From: RGIG1681 sp045596905
Lineage (GTDB): Bacteria; Bacillota; Clostridia; Christensenellales; UBA1242
Direction: 5' to 3'
Assembly: GCA_045596905.1 (NCBI GenBank)
Contig: JAZODG010000013.1
Coordinates: 1 to 23,349 of the forward strand
DNA length: 23,349 nt
The notes beneath the pieces were generated by a model that ran no database searches, was not told the DNA's origin, and saw nothing but the letters and a program-made list of their open reading frames with translations. Shown here one piece after another: positions 7,755 through 14,599 of the stretch; position 1 is the first letter of the stretch, and each line of letters starts with the position of its first letter. Both the position numbers and the translations under genes were made by a program.

Positions 7755-8315
7755 ATGGTATTTGGACTAAGAAAACAAGATAAAGAATCAAATAAGGCAG
7801 AAACACCACAAGAATCAATGCCAAAGAAAAAAGATAAACCAATCACCATTTGGTTTTTATTGTGGAACTTCGTGCCAATTTTAGTGTATTGTTGTTACAC
7901 ATTCTTTTTCGTTTACAAAACCTCACAAAACAATTTCTTATCAAAAATAGTTATTTATTTGCTAGGTGCATATGTTGTTGTTTTCTTGCTTTTGGTTCTT
8001 TTTAATCTTCATAGCAAATCAAGAATGAAAAAAGGCTTAAAGAACTATAAAAGCGCAACCAGTTTTTTAAGACACACCGTAACAATCATCAACTTTTCAC
8101 TTTCAATCATAACCTTAATTGGCGCTTTTATAACAACCGGCGCTGTTGATTTTAAGTCTTTCATGTATGCAGTATTAATTATTATTGTAACAATAATTTC
8201 AATCTTTTTTGAAATTGGAAAAATCATTGTTAGAAAAAACTTTGCAGCGATAAAACAAAACTTCTTTGAGATTCGTGACAAGTTTCAAGGCAGACACGAA
8301 GAAGATGACAATTAA
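7755..8315 (+). CDS. Four-helix membrane protein of unknown function
   Basis: I do not recognise this 186-residue protein. A charged, Lys/Glu-rich head (1-30) is followed by predicted membrane helices at about 31-54, 62-84, 107-128 and 136-158. The loop at 85-106 is basic (KSRMKKGLKNYK). The C-terminal tail is charged and ends in EEDDN. Both ends are probably cytoplasmic by the positive-inside rule. There is no signal peptide and no recognisable catalytic motif. No Shine-Dalgarno sequence precedes the ATG, and the promoter spacing suggests a leaderless mRNA. Met22 also lacks a clear ribosome site, so starting there is no better. The gene stands alone, ending at its own terminator. It is real on the grounds of promoter, terminator and consistent hydrophobic pattern. 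Confidence 0.75.
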   Translation: MVFGLRKQDKESNKAETPQESMPKKKDKPITIWFLLWNFVPILVYCCYTFFFVYKTSQNNFLSKIVIYLLGAYVVVFLLLVLFNLHSKSRMKKGLKNYKSATSFLRHTVTIINFSLSIITLIGAFITTGAVDFKSFMYAVLIIIVTIISIFFEIGKIIVRKNFAAIKQNFFEIRDKFQGRHEEDDN

Positions 8316-8346
8316 AAAACCATATCATAAATGTGATATGGTTTTT
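8315..8346. terminator. Bidirectional intrinsic terminator
   Basis: Stem ccatatca (8320-8327) with tgatatgg (8334-8341), six-base loop, flanked by A5 and T5 that extend the pairing. It begins at the stop codon of the membrane protein and serves the convergent coiled-coil gene from the other side. Confidence 0.8.
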
Positions 8347-8350
8347 ATTT

Positions 8351-9559
8351 TTATGATTTTTCATTTCCGGCTTGTTTTTCTTTTGGTTTATAGCCTGTCA
8401 TTTTAATAAGTTGCGCTGCAAGTTCTTTGTGGTGTTCACTTTCACAAATAGCTTGCATAATTGTGTCTTCAGTAAGAGTTAAGTCATGGTTATCAAGATA
8501 TGTTTTAAATTGTCCGATAAGGAATCTTGGAATATTCCCCACATCGATATCTTGCAAAATTGTGTTTTCGTCAATATCTCTTTGATATTTTTCAGGGTTT
8601 GCTTTATATGTACAAACGTCCGTTGAAAGTGCAATAGAACGTTTATATTTTTCAATAAGGTCCTTGATTGCCATCATTGGGTCAACATATTTTTCTTTCA
8701 TCTGAGAATAATACTTAAAGTCAGTCCTTTCACCAGTGTAATATGCTTGATATTCAAGGTCAACGTTTTTGATTTTTGTTTCTAGCTCATCTCTTTGCTT
8801 TTGACCAACTCTTTTGAAAACTTTGCCCCAGAATGTTGGCTCAAAAACATCACGTCTTTGTTGATTTTCATCAATTTTTCTTTGCAAGTTCTTCATTTTG
8901 TCTTCTGCAATTTCAATGTGTCTTGAAACAAAGTCAGAATCAACCAAGATTTTGCCTTCATAAACCATATAATCAAAACCAGTTCTAAGCATGTTTTTGA
9001 GATTTCTGAGTTGTTCAATATTTTCAGGTGTTGCATCTGGAAAGTTTCCATTTTGCACAGCTTGAGAAAGTTGGGCATTAAGCTCAACATACTCAGCAAC
9101 GGCTTTTGATTCTCTGATTCGCTTGTGGTCAACTGCATATTGTTCCATTTTTTTGCGAAGTGGCTCAAGAATATCTTTTTGTTCTTTGTCATCTTCAAAA
9201 TGAATACCGAACTTGCTTGAAGTCAACTTTGCTTCAGGAAGGTGCTTATATTTATCTTCAAGGTCATCAAGTTCTCTTTCTTCATGACGAAGTTTCCATT
9301 CTAAATCTGATTTTTTTGATTTGAGTCTGCTTAACTCTGAATTAAGACTCATTTCATTATTTGAACCTGATATAAACTTATATGTTCCAAGAGGTCTTAG
9401 TGTGCTATTTGTCATATAAACAAGACCCATATTTTTGCTGTTTCTTACTTGTCTTAAATTTGATTCGGTATGTCTGATTTCAGACTCAATAGAACGAATC
9501 TCTCTTTTAAGTTCGCTAATCTTGTTTTCTTTGCTTCTAATTTCTTGAATAACTGACAT
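8351..9559 (-). CDS. Coiled-coil protein of unknown function
   Basis: I cannot assign this 402-residue protein to a family. Heptad-rich helices run from about 2-38, 72-106, 215-236 and 255-272. They are separated by a Gly/Asn/Ser-rich stretch (43-70) that could form a tip or small globular insert. The rest (about 140-205 and 285-390) looks helical but globular, with aromatic patches such as EPTFWGKVFKRVG (240-252). There is one Cys (316), no signal peptide and no membrane segment, so it is likely cytoplasmic. AAAGGGAGA lies just before the ATG and a good promoter is upstream. The GNAT gene upstream has no terminator and may read into it. A scaffold or structural role is only a guess. Confidence 0.8.
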   Translation of the reverse strand: MSVIQEIRSKENKISELKREIRSIESEIRHTESNLRQVRNSKNMGLVYMTNSTLRPLGTYKFISGSNNEMSLNSELSRLKSKKSDLEWKLRHEERELDDLEDKYKHLPEAKLTSSKFGIHFEDDKEQKDILEPLRKKMEQYAVDHKRIRESKAVAEYVELNAQLSQAVQNGNFPDATPENIEQLRNLKNMLRTGFDYMVYEGKILVDSDFVSRHIEIAEDKMKNLQRKIDENQQRRDVFEPTFWGKVFKRVGQKQRDELETKIKNVDLEYQAYYTGERTDFKYYSQMKEKYVDPMMAIKDLIEKYKRSIALSTDVCTYKANPEKYQRDIDENTILQDIDVGNIPRFLIGQFKTYLDNHDLTLTEDTIMQAICESEHHKELAAQLIKMTGYKPKEKQAGNEKS

Positions 9560-9588
9560 TTTTATTCTCCCTTTCTTATATTAGTTTT

Positions 9589-9617
9589 ATTATAACAAAC
9601 AAACTTGAACTTGTCTA
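9589..9617 (-). promoter_or_regulatory. Promoter of the coiled-coil gene
   Basis: On the minus strand: TAGACA (9612-9617), 17-base spacer, TATAAT (9589-9594). This is one mismatch from consensus in the -35 and none in the -10. The start would fall about 20 bases before the ATG. The GNAT gene upstream ends at 9634 without a hairpin. Confidence 0.65.
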
Positions 9618-9633
9618 TACCTTGTTTTATTTA

Positions 9634-10146
9634 CTATTCTTTTTCTGGAGCATCTTTTGTTATAAAATTAAACTCTTCTTTTCTTGCGTGAAAAAATGAA
9701 CGTCCAGCATCTTTTTTTATTGGTCTCACATACAAAAGCCCTAGATTATTTTGACCGACAACTTCAAACCCACTCTTTTCGTGAAATTTTTGAGACACAA
9801 TATTGCTTGGGTTGACACTAGCTGTAAAAACTTTATAGCCTTTTGCATGCCTATAAACATAATCATACAAATTAGAACCAATACCTTTGTTTTTATAATT
9901 GCCATCAACGGCAATCTGCATGGCATAAATATCGCCTTTTGTAATAAAATTTTCTTCAAGCAAGGCATAAGCAATAACTTCATCTTTATATTTAGCAAGT
10001 GCAACATAATCATGTGAAAGTATTCCTTCATAATGAAGTTCACCGCCATTTCTATCAAGGTTTTCAAAGTTTATTTCTAAAACCCTACTTTTTTCTTCTT
10101 GATTCATTTTTCTTTTTAGTTCAATTACATACTTTTCTTCAGTCAT
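9634..10146 (-). CDS. GNAT-family N-acetyltransferase
   Basis: A 170-residue GNAT protein that would transfer an acyl group from CoA to an unknown amine. Motif A at about 76-98 includes YKNKGIGSNLYDYV, with the pyrophosphate loop NKGIG (86-90). Motif B follows at ASVNPSNIVSQKFHEKSGFE (109-128). This order is the classic Rim/aminoglycoside-acetyltransferase fold pattern, but no substrate signature is visible. GGGGGAG is four bases before the ATG, and a second possible site (TAGGAG) is further up. It is unrelated in detail to the GNAT between mnmE and mnmG. It lies between the serine tRNA terminator and the coiled-coil gene and probably has its own extended -10 promoter. Confidence 0.85.
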   Translation of the reverse strand: MTEEKYVIELKRKMNQEEKSRVLEINFENLDRNGGELHYEGILSHDYVALAKYKDEVIAYALLEENFITKGDIYAMQIAVDGNYKNKGIGSNLYDYVYRHAKGYKVFTASVNPSNIVSQKFHEKSGFEVVGQNNLGLLYVRPIKKDAGRSFFHARKEEFNFITKDAPEKE

Positions 10147-10169
10147 AACTCCCCCTTGCTCCTAGCTTA

Positions 10170-10175
10170 ATTATA
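10170..10175 (-). promoter_or_regulatory. Extended -10 element for the GNAT gene
   Basis: On the minus strand TATAAT is preceded by TGT, the extended -10 form. No convincing -35 lies 16-18 bases upstream, which is common with extended -10 promoters. It sits between the tRNA terminator and the GNAT start. Confidence 0.4.
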
Positions 10176-10199
10176 ACATAAAGTTTAAATAATTTCCAC

Positions 10200-10230
10200 A
10201 AAAAAAACAGTCGAAATATCGACTGCTTTT
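10200..10230 (-). terminator. Intrinsic terminator of tRNA-Ser
   Basis: Stem cagtcga (10208-10214) with tcgactg (10219-10225) and a four-base loop. Read on the minus strand it is followed by at least seven T. It lies directly after the CCA end of the tRNA. Confidence 0.8.
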
Positions 10231-10232
10231 GT

Positions 10233-10323
10233 TGGCGGAGAGTGCGGGATTTGGACCCGCGCGCGCATTTCTACGCCTACACCCTTAGCAGGGGCGCCTC
10301 TTCGACCACTTGAGTAACTCTCC
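10233..10323 (-). tRNA. tRNA-Ser(GCT), CCA encoded
   Basis: Read on the minus strand, a 91-base class II tRNA. The acceptor stem GGAGAGT/ACTCTCC has seven pairs and the discriminator is G, followed by encoded CCA. The D-stem is CTC/GAG, with GG present in the D-loop. The anticodon loop CTGCTAA has GCT at 10289-10287 and reads AGC/AGU serine codons. The long variable arm GCGTA-GAAA-TGCGC forms a five-pair stem capped by a GNRA tetraloop, as expected for serine tRNA. The T-stem is GCGGG/CCCGC. The T-loop is TCCAAAT, where TTCAAAT is expected, so position 55, normally pseudouridine, is C. An own promoter and terminator flank the gene. Confidence 0.96.
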
Positions 10324-10368
10324 ATTTGATATTCAATTGTTGCTTGTTTCTGTTTCACAAGCAAATTG

Positions 10369-10398
10369 ATTATACCATAACACATGAGAATTATTCAA
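10369..10398 (-). promoter_or_regulatory. Promoter of tRNA-Ser
   Basis: On the minus strand: TTGAAT (10393-10398), 18-base spacer, TATAAT (10369-10374) preceded by TGG as an extended -10. Transcription would start about 40 bases before the mature 5' end. No terminator separates the tRNA from the upstream phosphohexomutase gene, so readthrough may add to it. Confidence 0.65.
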
Positions 10399-10438
10399 GT
10401 GTTTTGCTAAAATTTATTTGTTTTATGTGGCTTTTTTA

Positions 10439-12070
10439 TTAACCTACAATTTTTGCAATTCCTAGCTTGATAAGTTCAAGGTTTTTTGCATTTTCTTCTT
10501 TTGTTTTTGCAAGAGTGATGTAAGTTTTAATAAGTGGCTCTGTTCCTGATGGACGAACAACAACTTGGCTGCCCCCTTCAAGGTTATAAACCAAAACGTT
10601 TGCTTTTGGAAGGTCATCAACTCCTTTTTGATAATCAAGCGAAGATTCAACCTTGATTCCACCAAATTCTTTTGGAGCATTTGCACGAAGCCCAGCCAAA
10701 ATGTTTTTCATCTTTTCAGCACCTTCGCTACCTGCAAACTTATAAGAATAAACAATATGCTCATAATATCCAAACTCATCATAAATTTGACCAAGTCTAT
10801 CAATTAATGTGAAGCCTTGTTTTTTATATTCGCTAACCATTTCAGTCAAAACCAAGCTTGCAACTGTTGCATCTTTGTCTCTAACGTGAGTTCCAATCAA
10901 ATAGCCATAGCTTTCTTCAAAACCCAAAACAAATTCGTTTTCTCTACCTTGCTCTTCAAGTTGTTTGATATATTCACCAATATACTTAAAGCCTGTCAAA
11001 ACATTTTTGCATCTTGCGCCATAAGTCAAAGCAAGTTTGTCTGCAAGGCCTGTTGAAACGATTGACTTTACAATCACGCCATTTTGAACCTTTCTTGTTT
11101 TTAAAAGATAGTCAGCAATCAAAACACCTGCTTCGTTTCCTGAAAGGTGAACATATTCCCCGTTAGACAAAACTTCAACACCAACACGGTCAGCATCTGG
11201 GTCGCTTAATATAATAATGTCTGCTTTGCACTCTTTTGCTATTGGAAGTGAAGTGTCAAACACTTCAAGTTTTTCTGGGTTTGGAGATGGACATGTTGTG
11301 AAGTTTTCATCTTCTTTGCATTGAACTTCATTATAAACAACTTCTGCCCCACATTCTTCAAGAATAACAGGAAGTGTGTTGATTCCAGTTCCATTCAAAG
11401 CTGAATAAACAACCTTAACATTTTCAATCTTCGCCTTTGATTGCTTTTTTACTTCTTTTTTATATGCTTCCAAAATAACATTATCAGTCAAAACAATTTT
11501 GCCGTTTTCAACTGACTCTGCACAGTCTGCATATTCCAAGTCAAACAAATCTAAAGTGTCTGCTATCTTCAAGATTTGTAATGATGGCTCATCTAAAAGC
11601 TGGCAACCATCACTTCCATAAACCTTGTAACCATTATATTCTCTTGGGTTGTGGCTTGCAGTAATCATAACACCCATGTCTGTATGATAATATCTAACCA
11701 TATAAGATAAATAAGGTGTTGGCATCATTTTGTCGGCAAGATAAACTTTAATGCCATAGTTAACACAGATTCCTGCAACCATATGTGCAAAGTTTCTTGA
11801 CATGATTCTATTGTCATAGCTAACAGCAAGGCTTGTTCCACCAATCTTTTTAAGATATTCACAAACTGCTCTTGTTGCTCTTCCAACTGTATAAATATTC
11901 ATACAGTTACTTCCAGCCCCAACAGTACCACGAAGACCAGCAGTTCCAAATTCTATATCTTTGAAGAATGCCGTACTTTTTTGTTCTTCAGTCATATTCA
12001 AAAGTTCATTTTTAAGTTTTTCATCTTTAACATTTTCAAGCCATAAATTATATGTTTCTAAATATCCCAT
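10439..12070 (-). CDS. Alpha-D-phosphohexomutase (phosphoglucomutase/phosphomannomutase)
   Basis: Interconverts hexose 1- and 6-phosphates through a phosphoserine, linking glycolysis with glycogen, nucleotide-sugar and envelope synthesis. FGTAGLRG is at 41-48. The catalytic loop TASHNP is at 137-142, with Ser139 as phosphate carrier. The metal-binding loop DPDADR is at 290-295. The sugar-binding loop GFEESYGY is at 383-390. The phosphate-binding loop RPSGTEP is near the C-terminus. All four domains are present in 543 residues, a little shorter than Bacillus PgcA, which it most resembles. AGGAGA precedes the ATG. Glucose versus mannose preference cannot be read from the sequence. No clear terminator follows before the tRNA promoter. 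Confidence 0.93.
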   Translation of the reverse strand: MGYLETYNLWLENVKDEKLKNELLNMTEEQKSTAFFKDIEFGTAGLRGTVGAGSNCMNIYTVGRATRAVCEYLKKIGGTSLAVSYDNRIMSRNFAHMVAGICVNYGIKVYLADKMMPTPYLSYMVRYYHTDMGVMITASHNPREYNGYKVYGSDGCQLLDEPSLQILKIADTLDLFDLEYADCAESVENGKIVLTDNVILEAYKKEVKKQSKAKIENVKVVYSALNGTGINTLPVILEECGAEVVYNEVQCKEDENFTTCPSPNPEKLEVFDTSLPIAKECKADIIILSDPDADRVGVEVLSNGEYVHLSGNEAGVLIADYLLKTRKVQNGVIVKSIVSTGLADKLALTYGARCKNVLTGFKYIGEYIKQLEEQGRENEFVLGFEESYGYLIGTHVRDKDATVASLVLTEMVSEYKKQGFTLIDRLGQIYDEFGYYEHIVYSYKFAGSEGAEKMKNILAGLRANAPKEFGGIKVESSLDYQKGVDDLPKANVLVYNLEGGSQVVVRPSGTEPLIKTYITLAKTKEENAKNLELIKLGIAKIVG

Positions 12071-12184
12071 TTATATTCTCCTAATATTTCATAATACCAT
12101 TATAAAATATTATTCAAATTTTTAATAATAAATTTGTGGCTTTTTGAGATTATGGATAAATAAAATATTTATTATCACTATAAC

Positions 12185-12210
12185 AAAAACTAGCACCGTA
12201 GTGCTAGTTT
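12185..12210 (-). terminator. Intrinsic terminator of the DUF11 gene
   Basis: Ten-pair stem aaactagcac (12187-12196) with gtgctagttt (12201-12210) around the loop cgta. On the minus strand it is followed by TTTTTGTTA. It starts four bases after the DUF11 stop codon. Confidence 0.8.
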
Positions 12211-12214
12211 GATT

Positions 12215-13075
12215 TTATTGAATAGCTCCAGTAATAGTGATGATGGTCATTCCACTATTGCCATTAACTGCAGCAGGAACTGTAATTGTTTCTGCACTGC
12301 CACTTGTGAGTGTGAGTGTGTTTGATGCTGAGTCAACAGAATATTCGCTTGGTTGGAACACTCTTTGCACACCATCGGTGAGCGCTGTGATTGACGAAAT
12401 CACAAAACCGTCAGGCAATGTGTCTGTAACAATAACACCTGTCGCATCAAGATTGCCAGAGTTTGAAAGCGTGAGTGTGTAAGAGAATGTTTCTCCAACA
12501 ACAACTTCATTCGCGCTAACATTTTTAGTTACTGAAACTTCAGCATATTCTGCTCTTTCAAGTGTTACTTGAGGGTTTGGTGAAACTGTAATAACAGGTC
12601 CTGTAACAGAGCCCTCATTTGCTGAAATTGTTGCAGTGTTAGTAATCTGCTCTATAGATGTGTCTAATGAAGAGCTAACCCTTGCAACATAAGTTATAAC
12701 AGCTCTTTCGCCTGCACCTAAAACCGAAGGAATTGTGAACACCAATGGGTTAACAGTTGTTGGTGTGATTGTTGTGTTAACGCCATTAATATTGAGTGTC
12801 GCACTTCCGTCTAAAAACACAAGTGGAAAACCCGTTCCACCTAAGTCATCAGAAACCGTCACATTATATAGGTCCAATGTTCCATCATTTGAGACATGAA
12901 TTTGATATGTGATATTTTCACCAACTCTAAATGACTGGTTGTTTGAAAGTTTATATGCTGAAATTGCATAGTCTTCAATCAAGTTTGTAGTTGCAGTATT
13001 GCTGACAGCACTGTCCATTCCACTTCTGCCATAACCATAAGTGATACTTGCTGTATTATTAATAGGTGTTGCCAT
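12215..13075 (-). CDS. DUF11 domain protein without an export signal
   Basis: The start is taken at the ATG at 13075 (protein MATPINNTAS...), because AAAAGGAGAA lies just upstream. A longer frame from 13132 would begin before the predicted transcription start. The 286-residue product has two beta-sandwich repeats of the DUF11 type. The first is at about 33-165 (ENITYQIHVSNDG, NVTVSDDL) and the second at about 176-286 (GETFSYTLTLSNSG, VIVTDTLPDGF). Such domains normally build long surface proteins. Here there is no signal peptide, LPXTG motif, membrane helix or Cys, and composition is rich in Thr, Ser, Asn and Val. Local base composition is visibly richer in GTG/GAG than its neighbours. Function is unknown; adhesion, self-assembly or non-classical export are guesses. 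Confidence 0.85.
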   Translation of the reverse strand: MATPINNTASITYGYGRSGMDSAVSNTATTNLIEDYAISAYKLSNNQSFRVGENITYQIHVSNDGTLDLYNVTVSDDLGGTGFPLVFLDGSATLNINGVNTTITPTTVNPLVFTIPSVLGAGERAVITYVARVSSSLDTSIEQITNTATISANEGSVTGPVITVSPNPQVTLERAEYAEVSVTKNVSANEVVVGETFSYTLTLSNSGNLDATGVIVTDTLPDGFVISSITALTDGVQRVFQPSEYSVDSASNTLTLTSGSAETITVPAAVNGNSGMTIITITGAIQ

Positions 13076-13098
13076 TATTTTTCTCCTTTTGTATGTTC

Positions 13099-13115
13099 GG
13101 CGACAATTTGTCACC
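13099..13115. promoter_or_regulatory. Palindrome at the DUF11 transcription start (possible operator or leader hairpin)
   Basis: ggcgacaatttgtcacc is a 7-3-7 inverted repeat with one mismatch, which becomes a G-U pair in RNA. It begins at the predicted transcription start of the DUF11 gene and ends upstream of its Shine-Dalgarno sequence. Binding of a repressor or a 5' mRNA hairpin would both fit. Confidence 0.4.
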
Positions 13116-13121
13116 TTTATT

Positions 13122-13150
13122 ATTATATTCATTCATAAAATTAATGTGAC
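13122..13150 (-). promoter_or_regulatory. Probable DUF11 promoter
   Basis: On the minus strand: GTCACA (13145-13150, four of six matches), 17-base spacer, TATAAT (13122-13127). The start would be near 13115, giving a leader of about 40 bases. Confidence 0.45.
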
Positions 13151-13161
13151 AGCCAATTTGG

Positions 13162-13189
13162 TTGCAAATAATTTAAAGTTGGCTATAAT
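13162..13189 (+). promoter_or_regulatory. Promoter of the MFS-like permease
   Basis: TTGCAA (13162-13167), 16-base spacer, TATAAT (13184-13189). An inverted pair agccaa (13151-13156) and ttggct (13179-13184) brackets the -35 and touches the -10, which could be an operator. AAAGGAGA and the ATG follow about 20-30 bases downstream. Confidence 0.55.
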
Positions 13190-13223
13190 TATTTATGTAA
13201 AATGATTTACAAAGGAGAACCTA

Positions 13224-14543
13224 ATGGCAAAATTAAGAAGATCACAAAAGTCATTACTTTCTGTTCATATGCTCAGAATCGTCCTTGAACTTTTCACAAG
13301 TACATTCTTGACATCTTACATCTTATCGCAAAGCCCAGACAATATTCTTGGAGTGGGACTTATTAATATCGGTATTTTCTACGTGGCATGGTACGCCGTT
13401 TATGGAATACTTGACTTTGTTGCAAGCTTCCTTGTAGATAAACATAACCGTGCATCACTGCTAAGATTTGGTATTGTTGTTAACATGTTATTGATGATTG
13501 CTCTTGTCTTCTGGGGAGAACAAATTTCACAATGGATAGTTCTTGCAGGCGCCGTTTGTGGTGTGTCTGACGCATTCTATTATTCAAGCTATCTTATTAT
13601 GAAAAACGAACTTTCCGTTAAAGGTTCATTTAAAAAATATAACGTTTCTTCAACCGTTGGTGTAAACCTTGTAAAAGTTATCGTTCCAACAATTATGGGT
13701 TATATCATTGACGTTTCATCATTCTCAACAATTGCCGTTTATGTTATCGCAATTGCAATCGCACAATTTATTATCACATTCTTCATTTCTTCAACAAAAC
13801 CAAAGAACTCAAGTTTCCAACTTGGCGATTTCTTGAAATATTTGAAGAATGATAAATTTGCAAGAGATAAAGTTAAATATACATACTACAACTCATTCTT
13901 AGCTGGTATCAAAACCACCTACAAAACAATTGTTATCGTTTTAACCATCTACATTTTCAAAACAAACTTAAGCCTTGGTATCTTCACTTCAATCTTCTCA
14001 CTATTCACAATGATTGTGCTAATAGCTTATAGAAAATGTGACCATAACCCAAAAGTAAATAAGTTTGCCATCTATATGATTGTTGGGGTCTTGCCAGTGG
14101 CAGCCTTGCTTGCAATGCTTATTTCAACAAACACAATAACTCTTGTAATAATGAACTTTGCGCTCACAATTGTCAACTATTTCTCAGACTATCTTGGCAG
14201 TGTTGAACGTGACACAATTATCACAAACCTTAATCAATATGATTTTATTGCAGAGCATCAATTTGTTACAGAAATTATACAAATTTTTGCTAGAATCATT
14301 ACCTTCTCATTCTTTATTGTCGTTGGTCAGTTTGCAAGCTTCACAGCGCTCAAAATCTTCTTGTGTGCTGTCATCATCACAAACCCACTCAAGTTCTTGG
14401 TAATGTATAAACAAAGATTAATCAGAAAAGAACTTGTGGCTAGAAAAAAACAACTTGATGTACATGAAATTGACGAAAACAATTATATTGAATCACAAAC
14501 AGAAGCATCTGTTGCTCCAAAAACCAGCGACAACTTCTTATAA
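13224..14543 (+). CDS. MFS-like membrane transporter
   Basis: A 439-residue polytopic membrane protein, likely a major facilitator superfamily permease. About twelve hydrophobic helices can be traced: six between residues 14 and 190, a hydrophilic central loop (about 191-225), and six more between 226 and 397. The loop after helix 2 reads VDKHNRASLL (71-80), a degenerate form of MFS motif A. The C-terminal 40 residues are hydrophilic and acidic. AAAGGAGA lies upstream of the ATG. It is divergent from the DUF11 gene across a shared regulatory region and convergent with rpoC. The substrate cannot be deduced. The protein is weakly conserved at the usual motifs, so another MFS-fold family is possible. 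Confidence 0.78.
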   Translation: MAKLRRSQKSLLSVHMLRIVLELFTSTFLTSYILSQSPDNILGVGLINIGIFYVAWYAVYGILDFVASFLVDKHNRASLLRFGIVVNMLLMIALVFWGEQISQWIVLAGAVCGVSDAFYYSSYLIMKNELSVKGSFKKYNVSSTVGVNLVKVIVPTIMGYIIDVSSFSTIAVYVIAIAIAQFIITFFISSTKPKNSSFQLGDFLKYLKNDKFARDKVKYTYYNSFLAGIKTTYKTIVIVLTIYIFKTNLSLGIFTSIFSLFTMIVLIAYRKCDHNPKVNKFAIYMIVGVLPVAALLAMLISTNTITLVIMNFALTIVNYFSDYLGSVERDTIITNLNQYDFIAEHQFVTEIIQIFARIITFSFFIVVGQFASFTALKIFLCAVIITNPLKFLVMYKQRLIRKELVARKKQLDVHEIDENNYIESQTEASVAPKTSDNFL

Positions 14544-14562
14544 TCTAAATAATTTTAACCAC

Positions 14563-14592
14563 AAAAAAACAGGGGCATATCCCCTGTTTTTT
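14563..14592. terminator. Bidirectional intrinsic terminator between the permease and rpoC
   Basis: Stem cagggg (14570-14575) with cccctg (14581-14586), five-base loop, extended by A7 on the left and T6 on the right. It is the most GC-rich terminator stem of the window and serves both the permease and rpoBC transcripts. Confidence 0.85.
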
Positions 14593-14599
14593 ATTTTAG

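Noticed and set aside
9560..9633. Terminator between the second GNAT and the coiled-coil gene
   Set aside because: No hairpin can be drawn there; only the promoter of the coiled-coil gene is visible.
10185..10385. Open frame of 66 codons on the minus strand covering the serine tRNA
   Set aside because: It runs straight through the tRNA, its terminator and its promoter, and has no ribosome site.
13076..13132. Longer DUF11 start at 13132 adding 19 residues
   Set aside because: The extra part overlaps the predicted -10 box and transcription start and has no ribosome site, while the ATG at 13075 has AAAAGGAGAA.
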